From Sacculina carcini (Eukaryota; Arthropoda; Thecostraca; Sacculinidae), in the NCBI GenBank assembly GCA_916048095.2, contig OU696577.1, positions 4,000,001-4,064,000 on the forward strand: a stretch of DNA of 64,000 nt, in the 5' to 3' direction. The notes under the pieces were generated by a model. That model was not told where the DNA came from, searched no databases, and worked only from the letters and a program-made list of their open reading frames with translations. This document shows positions 9,935 to 21,145 of this stretch, piece after piece (positions within the stretch are counted from its first letter, which is position 1; each line of letters starts with the position of its first letter). The position numbers and the translations under genes were made by a program.

Positions 9935-10415
9935 CTGACTAACCCTCGCTGAGTGTGCACGTGTTTTCCGTCGCTCGTTCGCGCCCGACTGTCTACGCTT
10001 CGCTGACGCTCACCGACGACAGATCCTGCTTTCTGCTAACGCTGAGTGTTCATTGAGTTATATTTCAGTTGTTTTATTATTATATTTGATTTAGCGTTAT
10101 TTTGATTTTTCATTACTCGTTTTATTCATTGATAATATTTGCCTTTTTAAAGGCGGATATTTTCTTCTTGCGAGCTCATTCATTTACTTTTAAGACTGTT
10201 TAAGACTTTTAAGTCAATTAATCTTTCTTTTATTTCAGGTTATATATTTGGGTTTTTATATTTTGTTTCTGAATGTGATTGAGAATCAGGGTTCGCAGCC
10301 ATAGTTGCTTTGCAATCTTCCTGCTGAATTCTCTCATCACATTCTTTTTCGTCACTTTTCAGTTCATTTTGTATATTATTTAATTTAACTTTGTCTATAA
10401 ATATAAGTGTTGTTC
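9935..10415 (+). promoter_or_regulatory. 5' UTR and likely internal promoter of LINE A
   Basis: About 480 bp that is conserved in the other copies (22605-23000 and 48100-48539 minus) and precedes the first ATG of the ORF. LINEs carry their promoter inside this region. Its first ~100 bases are GC-richer than the rest. No TATA box is evident at the start, as expected for a downstream promoter. Confidence 0.5.
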
Positions 10416-13400
10416 ATGGATATCTGTATTATTTTCTGTCTCATGTCTGTTTTGTTGATGTGGCGGGCCGAAAATTGTAGCCCCGCCCCGACGGCTAACG
10501 GCCGGTTTTCCCGTTTTCCGTCAGCGCCCAGCTCTTTCCTCGCACTGAGGTGCCAACTAATTCTGTGTTGCTCTCATACTCTGTCTTTGTGGTCGCCCAT
10601 TGGACATTTTGCCTTGCGATATGTGTTTAACAATGAGCTCTCAATAAATTTTTCTCACATGTGTTTTCTAGTGTTTTTCTTGTGTGTGTATTTGTGTGTA
10701 TGTTTGCTTTGTATTGTGTGTGTTGTATGCTTGTTTTTTGTTGTGAAATTTCGTATGCATGTGTTATGTGTTGTGTTTTTGTGTTCGCGTGCGTCGTGCA
10801 TTATGTGTTTATTTGTATGTCTGCTTTGCGTTGTGTGTGTGCCTTCTCACACCGTGGATTTGTCGTTTCTACTGATGATGTGTGGCGATGTTGAAATGAA
10901 TCCCGGTCCTGCTCGACCACAAAAACGATTTTCAAATATACTTTTCGCCAACATCAGGGGCTTGTATAAGAACATCAGAGATTTGACAGCAGCCAGTCGC
11001 TCCAAGGACATCGTTATCTGTGCCGAAACGCTTGTGTCCGATTATCGGGACCAGTCTGAGCTCTTGATGCCAGGTTTCAGTAAGCCATTGCTAATCAAAC
11101 GTGACTCAAAAAACAGGCGGCGTGGCATGGCAGTGTACGTACGCAAAAGCTTTTCAGCAACGAGAATTACAGCGCACGACTGCACTTGTCATGAATTTAT
11201 GCTGCTGCGTGTCAACACCGCCTTGATGAATTTTTACATCTTTGGAGCCTACCGAAATCCAGACAGTAACGACTCTATCTACGAATGTCTCTTGTCAGCC
11301 ATGTCAACAATTCAGGAGAAGGACACCAAGTCAGCATTTGTATTTGTGGGAGACATGAACGCCCATCACCGTGAGTGGCTCTTGTCGACATCTCCTACAG
11401 ACGCTCATGGTAGAGCAGCATATGATTTCTGCAACATTTCTGGCTGCTCCCAAATGGTGTCCGGTCCCACACATCAAGCGGGAAACTGTTTGAACTTGGT
11501 TATGACAGACGTCTCAGATATCGTGAGTGTAAACGTGGAAGCTCCAATAGGAAGTTCAGATCACTCGTCGCTGTCCGTGAAGTTGACATTGAGACAGAAG
11601 GTTTCTCCTTACACGATTTCAAGGCTCGTGCACATGAAGAACAATGTTGACTGGGTGAAGGTGAATGATGAATTGAAAGCAATTAAAGTTTCAAATCTGC
11701 AGCAGAAGGAATGCCCCATCGATACATTGAACAAATACATTACCGATGTCATCTCAAGGAGAGTGCCTACTAAAAAACTACGTTTTCGCTCTGATGACAA
11801 AGCCTGGTTCACCAACGAATGTCGCAGCGCACGTGAATCCAAGCAGGAGGCTTACCACAAGTGGCTCCAATCACGCTCAGCCGATTCATGGAATGTCTAC
11901 ACTGAGGCCAGACGGCATGCTGAGCATGTGTATTCAGAAGCGTAAACACGTCACTCAAATAAACTTGATGAAAAGCTAACATCTGCCAATGACGCCCACA
12001 AATGGTGGTCAACGTTGAAATCGTCAGTGTTTGGACATGACCTGTCTGTCCCTCCTTTATTTTCAGCGAACGGTGAGCTCAAAATCAACCCAACAGAGAA
12101 GGCAGAGTTGCTTATGGATTACTTCAATACCAAGCAATGTCAAGGGTCCATTCCGTCTGACGATTCATCTGTCCTCGCCCCGAAAATCAAAGGCATTGCC
12201 TTCCGATCAAAAGAAGTGGCGAATCTCATGAAAGACCTTGATGCCCACGGAGGAACAGACCCTCTGAATATGTTTCCGCTATTTTTCAAGAACACGGCAG
12301 ATACTCTAGCTCCGAAGCTCAGTGCTCTTTTCAGGCGCTTGATGAAGACTGGTTCGTTTCCATCATGTTGGCGGGTTGCGAATATCACGCCCATACCAAA
12401 AGGAACCAATTCAGCTGATGTTGCAAACTTCCGGCCAATATCAATTACGCCGATTCTGTACAAAATATTCGAGCACTTGATATCTTCCAGACTGTCCAAG
12501 TACCTGGAGAGCAACAATCTGCTGTCGGAAAACCAATTTGCATACCGCAAAAAACTCAGCACGACTGACGCTCTGCTTACTATCACGCATGAGCTCCAGC
12601 AAGTGCTAGACAAAGGCAGTGAAGCCTGGATTGTGCAGTTGGATTTCTCGGCAGCATTTGACCGTGTGAGCCACCAGGGCTTGTTGCAAAAACTGAGAAA
12701 GATTGGAGTCGGCGGCCGTTTGCTAAGTGTTTTGCATCAATTTCTATCCAATCGCGTACAACGTATTGCCATCGATGGAGCATACAGTGGCTGGCAGAGC
12801 ATTGCGTCCGGTGTCCCGCAGGGAAGTGTATTGGGTCCTATTTTGTTCAGCATTTACACCGTTGACCTGTACACAACCACACGCAACCCTGTATATGGAT
12901 ATGCTGATAATATCACCTTGATGGCTGTAATTTCATCTCCTTCGGACATACCACAGGTACGTCAAACGGTCAACGACGATCTCAGCAGCGTCCTGAAGTG
13001 GTGTGAGAGGTGGAATATGATGCTGAACACTTCGAAATCTAAATGCTTGTTGGTTTCTAGGTCACGTACCGTTCAGCCTTCACATGGAGCTATCCTCATA
13101 AATGACGCCCAACTCAACGTGTGTGATGAGCTCAAAATATTGGGAGTACATGTAGACGCAAAGCTGACGTTTGAGAGTCACATTCGGAAGCTAGTTTGTT
13201 CGGCATCGCGGAAACTGGGAATTATAAGAAAGGCATATCGGATGTTCGGTAGCAGCACAATCTCAAAAAGTTGTTTTCGCTGTTTCATTTTGCCAATTCT
13301 GGAGTACTGCGCCCCCGTGTGGTCTTCTGCTGCGGATTGTCACCTCAATCTCATCAACAGAGTTGTTAGAACTTGCAAGCTCATCTGTGGTGACTTGGTT

Positions 13401-13661
13401 CTTGGTGATCTTTGCCATCGTCGAAAGGTCAGCAGCGTGTGCATGCTGTACAAGATCAAGCACAACGACCATCATCCGATGAGCAAGTCAATTCCTGATG
13501 ATTTCGTGGCAGCAAGAAGCACACGGTTTACATCCAAACAGCATTCCCAGTGCATGGCTCCAATTCGTTGTCGTACAAAACAATTCCAACGTTGCTTTCT
13601 TCCGGCCACTGTGTCTACTTGGAACACGTTGAAGGAGGAGGCTTTTTCGCAGAACAATTAG
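10416..13661 (+). pseudogene. LINE A ORF: hydrophobic leader, 2A-like motif, APE endonuclease, reverse transcriptase
   Basis: Starts at ATG 10416. Residues ~1-156 are hydrophobic, Cys/Val/Leu-rich with several membrane-like stretches; GDVEMNPGP follows at residues 157-165. The endonuclease shows NIRGLYKN, CAETLV, YRNPDS, VGDMNAHH and SDHSSLS. The RT shows FRPISITPIL, LDFSAAFDRV, SGVPQGSVLGPI and YADN (12900-12911) where YADD is expected. One in-frame TAA at 11943-11945 separates the endonuclease and RT halves; in copy 3 the same codon is GAA, so this is a point change. The downstream half continues in the same frame to TAG 13661. No separate ORF1 is seen. Confidence 0.9.
10884..10910 (+). promoter_or_regulatory. 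2A-like ribosome-skipping motif in LINE A copy 1
   Basis: Codes for GDVEMNPGP, an exact match to the 2A core D-(V/I)-E-x-N-P-G-P. In 2A peptides the ribosome skips the bond between the last Gly and Pro, giving two proteins from one frame. Here it would detach a ~164-residue hydrophobic leader from the endonuclease-RT protein. Function is inferred from the motif only. Confidence 0.75.
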
Positions 13662-13869
13662 AACAAATTCAAGGCCAAAGTAAATGAAATGCTACTGAAA
13701 GAGCGGAATTGACTGTTGAGTCTTATTAATTGTATATTTATTCATATTTATTGTTATTTATTCATGCTTATTGTTATTTATTTTCTATTTATTTATATTT
13801 ATTCCTATTTTACTCTCTATTTATTACTATTTATTATTGGTTGTTGTTATTTATTAAATTATACTTTTA

Positions 13870-14165
13870 CTCAGTGTTGGCTGTTGTTGTTTATTGAATC
13901 ATATTTATTGTTGTTGCTGTTTATTGAGTCATATTTATTGTTGTTGTTGTTTATTGAATCATATTTATTGTTGTTGCTGTTTATTGAATCATATTTATTG
14001 TTGTTGTTGTTTATTGAATCATATTTATTGTTGTTGCTGTTTATTGAATCATATTTATTGTTGTTGTTGTTTATTGAATCATATTTATTGGTGTTATTGT
14101 TTATTGAATCATATTTATTTGTGTTGTTGTTACTTATTGAATCATATTTATATTTATTGTTGGAT
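13870..14165 (+). repeat. 30-bp tandem array in the LINE A 3' UTR
   Basis: About nine units of a TTGTTGCTGTTTATTGAATCATATT-like 30-mer. Long hydrophobic frames through it (Leu/Tyr or Cys/His) are artefacts of the repeat. The same array, shorter, is at 40535-40700 in copy 2; in copy 3 a different unit has expanded. Confidence 0.88.
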
Positions 14166-14399
14166 GTTTCTTATTTGAATCATATGTATTGTTCTTGATT
14201 GTTATTTATTACTTATTTATTAATATTTATTCTTATTTATTGATGGCTGTTTTTAATGAATCACATATTTATTGTTGATTGTTATTATTTATTGAGGAAC
14301 GTGGGCGGAGTGACATTATGGATTGTTATCGGATGATGGTTTATTATTTATTGTTATTTATTTATTATTTTCTTTCCAACTCTCTTTCTAGACTTTTTT

Positions 14400-14536
14400 C
14401 TCTTCGAACTATCTTTCTCTCTGAATCTTTTGGGCGCTTCCGGTACATGGGGCCACCTTAGGGTGGTAATAGTGCTTGCACTCTTCCCATGCTACTGGAT
14501 TTGCCTGTAATTAATAATAATAATAATAATAATAAT
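14400..14536 (+). repeat. LINE A 3' terminal segment with (AAT)n tail
   Basis: A conserved segment (TTTTGGGCGCTTCCGGTACA ... GGATTTGCCTGTAATT) followed by about eight AAT units. The same segment, inverted, begins copy 3 at 43608. LINEs of this group end in short tandem repeats recognised by their RT. Confidence 0.85.
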
Positions 14537-16443
14537 ACCATCTCATGCATCAAGCGTTGCCAAATTTCTGGCGCACACGACACTCCATATGGCAAACGAG
14601 TCCATCTGTATCTACCAAATGGGGTATGAAAACAACACAGCAACGATGATTTTTCTGACAGACCAACGTGATGAAAAGCCGATCGAGCATCCAGCATGGT
14701 GAATACTTTTGCGCCTGATAGACGATAACTCACTTCATCAAAAGTTGGCGTAGGATAGTGCTCGCGCTTTATTGCTTTATTAAGGGTTCTCGGGTCGATA
14801 CACACTCGGTTATCGCCATCGGGTTTCGGTACAATCACCAAATTTGACACCCAATCCGTTGGCTGAGTTACGCGTACTAGAATACCCTGCTCCTCCAGTT
14901 GACCCAACTTGACACGCAATTTTTCACGCAGGTGAATACGAACTCTGTAAGGGTTTTCTACAACGGGATTCACCTTCGGATCAGTTTCAATATTAACATC
15001 AGAGGCTACCAGACCCACCCCTTCTTTAGTAAAAACACTTGGATATTGAGAAACGATGTAATCGCGAGGATTGTCGTTAACCCTCATATTAGCAAACATT
15101 GCGTCAGACTGAGCCACAGCCTGCACTTTTGGCACATACTCAAGGGGGTCACAATCATTAACAGCAATGAGGTTCATGTGCACCGACGACCGCAAGCTCA
15201 AAATGGGCTTCACATCAAGATCCAACACGTGAAATAACAATGAGTGACGCAAATTACACGTACGATTAATTAAGACAATCGTGACCTTCCCCACAGTCGA
15301 CACAAGCTGACCATTGTACATGCGTAACATCATCTTACATGGTCTCAGATCAGTACACTCAACATCACCTGAAATTTTAACATAGTCACTGCGAGACAAA
15401 ACATTCGTCTCCGACCCTGAATCAATGAGCAATTTTAATGGCTTACCACAAACTGTAAACAAGGTCTTGAATACTTTACTGTCATTACAGGTATGTCCCT
15501 CAGCAATGGATAAGACATCCTGACAATCCCCCGCAGTCGCTTCATTGACGTTCACATCCCTTCTACTGTGAAATCGACTCGGACCATACCGGCTGGACGG
15601 TCTTCCTGTCGGCTGCGGCCGCTGCTGCTGCTGTTGTTGTTGTTGCTGCCCATCAGATGCACCCGCACCCATGGTGCACGCCTCGCTACGAGCAAAATGA
15701 TGCATCCGACCGCACGCATTGCAGCGACGCCCCCAGGCCTGACACAGCTCACGCCGCATCGCGTGGCGACGCCGGCAAAAACGACACTGGCGCGCCTCCA
15801 CCTCCGCCATGTCACTGATCTCACAGACGCTGGACTGAGTCGCCGATACCACCACATCGCCGCTGATGACCTGCTGGTCCCGCTTGGCCGCTTCTTCCGA
15901 CAGGTCAATTTTCAGTGCAGACTCCAGAGTGAGCTCGGTCTCGCGCAACAGCGCTTGCTGGGCCGCCTTATCTGCTATACCCATCACTAGCCGGTCCCTC
16001 AGCATGCCGTCTAGATCTTTGAAATTACATGGGGCTCCTTGTTTTCTCAATGCCGACACGTACGCGCTCACCGTTTCTCCCGACTGCTGTACCCGCTGGT
16101 AGAAGCGGTACCGCTCGAGCACCTCGTTCTTGCGCGGCGCACAGTACTTCTCAAATTCTTGAACTAGCGCGTCCAAGCCATCCGTTTCCGTCCAACTGAA
16201 ATGAGACGCCACTTCTTGAGCCTGCCGCCCTGCACAATTGAAAAATGTGCCCACTTGCACGGCCACCGGCTTTGTGCACAATTCTTTTGCCGCAGCAAAG
16301 TATGTCCAGTCTCTCCTCCATGCATTCCACTCCGACGCTAACACAGGTGAGGTCAACTCCAGCTCCGGAGGCTGTCTAGCTGCCATCCTTGAAACCCGCA
16401 CAACAAAACTCACAGAGAAACGACACCACTCACACACACTCAC
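14537..16443 (-). CDS. Gypsy-1 gag-protease-RT N-part
   Basis: Open on the minus strand from ATG 16443 or 16386 (MAARQPP). Gag occupies about the first 210 codons, then a zinc knuckle (CRFCRRRHAM ... CNACGRMHHF), a CAG-type Gln run near 15640, a protease with LIDSGSETNV, and RT up to RLPYGVSCAPEIW. The frame is cut by LINE A at about 14537; the last residues reported by a frame search beyond that are LINE sequence. Confidence 0.88.
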
Positions 16444-16480
16444 AAATAACTCACAAATCTACTGGGCCCTTCTGACACCA

Positions 16481-16644
16481 TGTAACATGTTGATCATACG
16501 ACCATGTATTGCACACTGTCCTGCGCCACACTCGCGAGCCCCCGCGTGCGCACCGTCAAGCCACTCCCACGACAGTGGCGTGACGCGTGACGTCACGCAC
16601 TGTTCATAACACACACGCACATATATCTACATACATATGTGACA
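16481..16644 (-). repeat. Gypsy-1 5' LTR
   Basis: 164 bp partner of 7413-7576 with 3 mismatches. Immediately inside it on the minus strand is TGGTGTCAGAAGGGCC (16465-16480), a typical Gypsy primer-binding site position and form. Confidence 0.93.
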
Positions 16645-18010
16645 TGGTGTGAAACTGAAATTTCTCATTGATTCTGGGTCGCAGTCGAATGTTATCTCGG
16701 CGAATGATTACAAGGCAATCACTAATGACTTGAATCTTGATAACTTAACAGCGTGTAAAACAGTGTTGCGTATGTATAATGGTAGGATTGTGTCCACTTT
16801 GGGCAAGACGAGCATTTTTTTCAAAAATACGTTGTGTGATCGCTGGCATAGTGTGGTGTGTTACATTGTGGATCTTGCTGTGTTTCCAGTACTGAGTTTA
16901 CGCACCTCGGTTGAAATGGGTTTAATATCGGTTTTGGATTGTGACCCGCTGGACTATGTCCCGGGAAAACATCTTGCTCCCCCAATGTCAAATAAAAGTG
17001 AGCGTTCGCCGGAAAATCGGACAGATGCTACATGTAAAGTGAAGGAAACGCGGGAGTCTATGTTATCGCAATTTTCGGATGTGTTTGAAGAAAATAAATT
17101 GGTGTATTGTGCCAGGACTATGAAGTGTCGCTCCTGTGGCTGGAACCCCCTCGCCGTGTTCGTATTTATTTGCGCGAAAAACTCAGAGCTAAACTGAACG
17201 ATCTCGAAAACCAAGGAGTGATCAAGAAAGTGATTGAGCCGACTGATTGGGTTTCAAATATTGTGCTTGTCCCAAAATCATAAGGAGATTTAAGAATCTG
17301 CTTAGATCCCAGGTCTTTGAATAAAGCTATACGCAGGCCTCATTATATAACGCCGACAATAGATGAAGTATCCTATCGCCTGTCTCAAGCTGAAGTGTTC
17401 TCTCTTGTTGATGTTCACGCGGCGTTCTTGCATGTGGGCCTATCCGAAGCGTCGTCACGGTTGTGTTGTTTTCACACGCCATTTGGCCGTTACAGGTGGT
17501 GCCGCATGCCGTATGGCACGTCGTGTGTACCAGAAATCTGGCAGCGCCTCATGCATGATATGATCTGCGACTTAGATGGTGTGGAGGTTATCGCTGATGA
17601 TTTTCTCGTTTGTGGTAAAGGGGATACATACGAACAGGCACGAGTAGACCATGACAATAATCTAGTTGCATTTCTGGAACGGGCTCGCAGTCGAAATCTG
17701 AAGCTTAACCCGAATAAATTTTGATATTGTTTGTCGGAGGTAGAATGGATGGGTCACAATTTCAATGAGGGTGGAATGCGGCCCAATCCAAGTGAAATAA
17801 CGTCCGTCACTACCTATCCGAGCCCTACCAATCTGTCTGAACTGAAACAATTTTTGGGAATGGTTTCTTATTTATCCAGATACATCCCAGATTTATCAAC
17901 AATTGCTGCTCCACTTAGAGAACTGACTGAACAAAAGTATGATTGGTACTGGAGTGAGGAGTGCCAACGGTCGTTCGACAAACTCAAGCATCTTTTAGAG
18001 ACAGCACCGG
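16645..18010 (+). pseudogene. Gypsy-2 protease-reverse transcriptase-RNase H part
   Basis: Begins directly after the Gypsy-1 LTR with the aspartic protease (LIDSGSQSNV), then RT blocks (RLCCFHTPFGRYRW, VIADDFLVCG) and the RT-RNase H tether (MGHNFNEGG ... YDWYWSEEC). It aligns along its length with the corresponding parts of Gypsy-1. The element is broken, with a few breaks and a truncated 3' end near 18010. Confidence 0.75.
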
Positions 18011-18194
18011 CTATAAGCCACGCCTCAACACACTGCACCGCAAACAGTCAGCTGATACAAATGCCTTAATGCGCAAGCATCTCCATTTCACACTACACCC
18101 CACCCTGATCTCAAAGATCACAACATAAACACCGGGGAGGTGGTCGCCGTACCCGCGCTCCTCTCCGAACGCCTTCTGCTGGAACGGTCGTCGG

Positions 18195-18914
18195 TTACCG
18201 TCTATCAGCATCAACTTCTGGACGTGCTGCATCATCATGAACTCCAACAGCGTCGACTCGCTCCTGTACTGACGATGAAGCTCGTCCGGACACATCTGCA
18301 TTGGAAGTGGAGTGGGACACGGGACCACCGACCCACAGCGGAGAGTCGTTGGTTGATGACATATCGTCGGGTGGCTCGGATTCCACACCATTCTCGTTCC
18401 TGCGTCGAAAATCTCGGACATGACGCGGCACACCGTCAACCTCGACCACCTGCTCAGACACAACACCACTTACCACTCCTTGTGCCGACCGCTTGGTGCA
18501 TCTGGTTCCACGCTGACGAACCCATACTGCGTCACCAGTCGTGAATCTAGACCGCCCACTACCGGAAATCTCTCCTTCTCTTGGCTGGTTAACCCGAGGT
18601 CTCGCGTAGTCTCGTACTCTATAGTTGTAGACACATTTGGCTGGTGCACTGTCTCCAGTCTCTCCGTCGCGAGGCGTGACGTTATATAAATGAACAGCCT
18701 CAGTGATGCTGCAACCCTTTCTAGCAGCAATGACTCTCACGGTCCTATGATTGCGCTCAACAATCGCATTCCCACTTGCAGCATACGCCGCTCTGAAACG
18801 TAGCTTGATGCCCCACTGTGCTGCAAGCGCCGCAAACGACCGACTTCTGAAAACTATGTCGTTGTCGCAAAGTAGTTCAGCTGGTGCACCTCTCTCAAAA
18901 AATATCCTCTCCAA
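18195..18914 (-). pseudogene. Element X integrase C-part
   Basis: Open minus-strand frame with LLCDNDIVF (second Asp) and NAIVERNHRTV (Glu), followed by a basic C-terminal region with a GDAVWVRQRG segment of the SH3-like integrase tail type. Fossil part of element X. Confidence 0.75.
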
Positions 18915-18959
18915 GTGCTGTATGACCTGATAACTGTCGGCCGCACGCAGTTGTCTCCA

Positions 18960-20018
18960 CTAGCTAAACTGCGAAGGGTCACAGTCAACGACAGTCAGGT
19001 ACGACTGATTGTCGTAATGAGTAACGTCAATGGCCAGGCGACTCCAGATATCAGCAACGCTCAGCGCGCCGTGTCGCCATTTGACCGGTGCCGGATCGAT
19101 AGCGTTGCATACATCACAACGACGAACCACCTCGCGTACATCCGATCGCTTCACAGGTCTAGCGAGGTCACGTTTGGCAAAAAATAATGTTCGACGTATG
19201 CCTGGATGCCCTGCTCGCTCATGAATGTTTACAATATCCTCGGCGACTGAGCCACGGACTGCTGGAGCCGCAGCTGCGGCACCTACAGCTGTTGATTCGC
19301 TGCCAAGCCAAATGGTTGACACACGCATGAGAGCATCTGCCAAATTTTCGGCGGATCGAACCGGCCGCACGTTCACTCGTAATCCGAATTCATCCACCAT
19401 CTGTTTGATGAGACAAACTCTCCGTCGTATCAGCATTTCACCATGCGCTTTTGTCTGGAGCCTGGCACTACCGCTCAGTGCATCACCAATCCAATGCTGA
19501 ACAGTTGCAGAATCCGTGCGGAGGTCAATCACCTTCATACCCCACGAAACGGCCATGTTGATACCTCTGATGGCAGCGTCCAGCTCGGCAATGTTGATAT
19601 GAGTGACTTCATCTCGACGAAGCCAGCATGCGTCCTCGATTATTCCCGAGTCCTTAGTCTCCAACACCACTCCGAGAGCAATGGCGCTGGCATCAGTCCA
19701 CAAAGTTAACTCCTCTCCGGTCACCCGCCATACTCCCCGCGCTGGATCTTCATTCGTGAGTCTGTTAATGACATTTGAAATTTTGTTCTCCACAGACCGG
19801 TCATCAACGACATCATCCCATCCTTGAGTCACATAATTCACACACCGCTTCATCCAGGAAGCCACAGGTCTTAACCATCCAGCCACCGGGAGATGAGCAA
19901 CCAGACGGCCGCACCACGAAAACACCGACCTGCGAGTCATTGGCCCATTAATTGGTGGTATAGGATTATCCCTGCTCCACGCCAATCTGTTTTGCTGTCG
20001 CCGAACGCTCAGACCCAC
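18960..20018 (-). pseudogene. Element X RNase H - integrase N-part
   Basis: Open minus-strand frame carrying the RNase H domain and the H-H-C-C zinc finger followed by the first integrase strand. The RNase H metal residues (D in LWTDAS, E in AELDA, D in RTDS) are visible. Fossil part of element X. Confidence 0.75.
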
Positions 20019-20704
20019 GACATGAGGGGTCGGCCCGCACTGCGGTCTTACAGGTCAGCCCATATCTGGAGAGATGCTTGCTCACTTCATCTGCGCTCAA
20101 CACAGACTCATCGACAAGAATGCCGTCAATGTACGATGAAGCTGCTCTGTCGACATTTATTCGTTCACTCATTCCGAGTTTATTCGAGACTGTAATTACA
20201 CGTTTCCTAATTTCTGGTTGTCGATCTACCGAGACATGACGGAGAACGAAGCAACAATGACGGTTGCGGGGAATGCGGAACTACAATCAAATACATGTTG
20301 TTGTTGTGTATTGCCTCTCTTGCAAAACCAGCAACATAACACAACGGAATATATTTAAATCCTCAAATCAAACAAACAAATAAAGGAACGTAACCAACGT
20401 GTTTTTCCCCAGTACACAATTGTCGCACATGCGCCGAAAGCCCTCAGTTTGTAGCGTTACCAACTTATGATTAGATTTAGCACAACGCCACAACACCTCC
20501 CCACCAATTGGAAGCAAGAGTTCAGCAATGCGGACAATGTCACGGTTTGGGAGTCCTCTTCGATCGTCTTGGCGCTGCGACTTCCCTATCTTGCACCGTA
20601 GGAGGTTCATTCGAGAATTGCACTCTTCTACGTGTACTTGAGTTGGATTAACGCCGTGGTTTCTCCCGAGGCTGCGCTCTCCCGCCCTGGAACTCTTCCG
20701 GTAC

Positions 20705-21145
20705 TTATCCTGGATCGGCATCGTCGTTAGTTGCGTATCGTTTGCGTAGTTGTTCAACGTGACGTCGCCAGAGGATACCACGCGCTACGACCATCACATT
20801 CATACAGCGACTGCCACATCGTTTGACGACTATGGCAGGAACCCACCGTGGACCTATGTCTCGACATCTGGACCACCGCGGTCCGCAGTATAGCGCATAA
20901 ACTGCGTTTCCTGGGCGATACAATTACTCTTTGGATTTGTATTGCTGCTCTGATCTGGAAGCGATTTGGTCTTGCTTTCTTCGATTGATGTGTGCTGGAG
21001 ATGGTAATAGCGTGTCAAGTAAAGTGCGCATCTGTCTAACGTTGAGCATTTCACTCGGTGACAATCCTCCAGAAGTTGGCGTTCTTCGGTATTGCATGAG
21101 AAAGTCTCTTAGTGCCGCTTTCAGCGGGAGCTGGTTTTTCGACAT
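20705..21145 (-). pseudogene. Gypsy-3 integrase C-terminal region
   Basis: Two adjacent minus-strand frames resemble the typical Gypsy integrase tail, with RRTPTSGGLSPSEM, then LPSPAH, then GNAVYALYCG and PRWVPAIVVKRCGS. Fossil part, broken. Confidence 0.7.

Larger units (their letters stand above)
9919..14536 (+). mobile_element. LINE A copy 1 (CR1-group, 2A-bearing), nearly full length
   Basis: About 4.6 kb inserted in the RT of Gypsy-1. The conserved 5' end (CTGACTAACCCTCGCTGAG, 9935) matches the 5' end of the minus-strand copy at 48539. About 16 bases just upstream (9919-9934) belong to neither element. The 3' end has a conserved tail followed by (AAT)n ending at 14536. TACC flanks both ends as a short likely target duplication. 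One long frame (leader-2A-endonuclease-RT) contains one stop. It must be younger than Gypsy-1. Confidence 0.92.
7413..16644 (-). mobile_element. Ty3/Gypsy LTR retrotransposon (Gypsy-1), split by LINE A
   Basis: Bounded by two 164-bp direct repeats (7413-7576 and 16481-16644) beginning TGTAACATG and ending GTGACA. They differ at 3 positions (~1.8%), so the insertion is fairly young. A candidate primer-binding site TGGTGTCAGAAG follows the 5' LTR on the minus strand, and a purine-rich tract precedes the 3' LTR. The short flanks share ATG at the insertion site. Apart from the LINE A inserted in its RT (9919-14536) I see no obvious break, so it looked nearly whole when it was hit. The gag and integrase style suggests the Mag-like lineage, tentatively. 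Confidence 0.92.
6989..18010 (+). mobile_element. Outer Ty3/Gypsy element (Gypsy-2), interrupted by Gypsy-1
   Basis: Two parts flank the inserted Gypsy-1: a gag C-terminal part at 6989-7412 with a Cys/His knuckle (CRFCMRKHEM ... CRACTRRHYF), and a protease-RT-RNase H part at 16645-18010. The protein pattern is the same as in Gypsy-1, so the two are related lineages. It lacks recognisable LTRs here, is cut off at the left and stops abruptly near 18010 at the start of another element. It is broken: truncated at both ends, with the large insertion and a few other breaks. It is older than Gypsy-1, which sits inside it. Confidence 0.8.
18011..20200 (-). mobile_element. LTR-retrotransposon fragment with atypical RNase H and integrase (element X)
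   Basis: On the minus strand, in order: an RT tail (20172-19966), RNase H with LWTDASAIALG, INIAELDAAIRG and DLRTDSATV, an integrase zinc finger (HERAGHPG ... CDVCNA), integrase core (LAIDVTHYD, LLCDNDIVFRS, SGNAIVERNH) and a C-terminal tail. It is a Gypsy-like pol but the RNase H is distinct from those of the other elements here; I do not assign a clade. It is broken (about three to five breaks). No LTR pair was found. Confidence 0.75.

Noticed and set aside
12140-12613. 157-codon minus-strand frame opposite LINE A RT
   Set aside because: Shadow of the RT coding strand; the same shadow appears opposite the other copies.
13716-14198. Hydrophobic Leu/Tyr or Cys/His frames that look like membrane proteins
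   Set aside because: They are the 30-bp tandem array of the LINE A 3' UTR.
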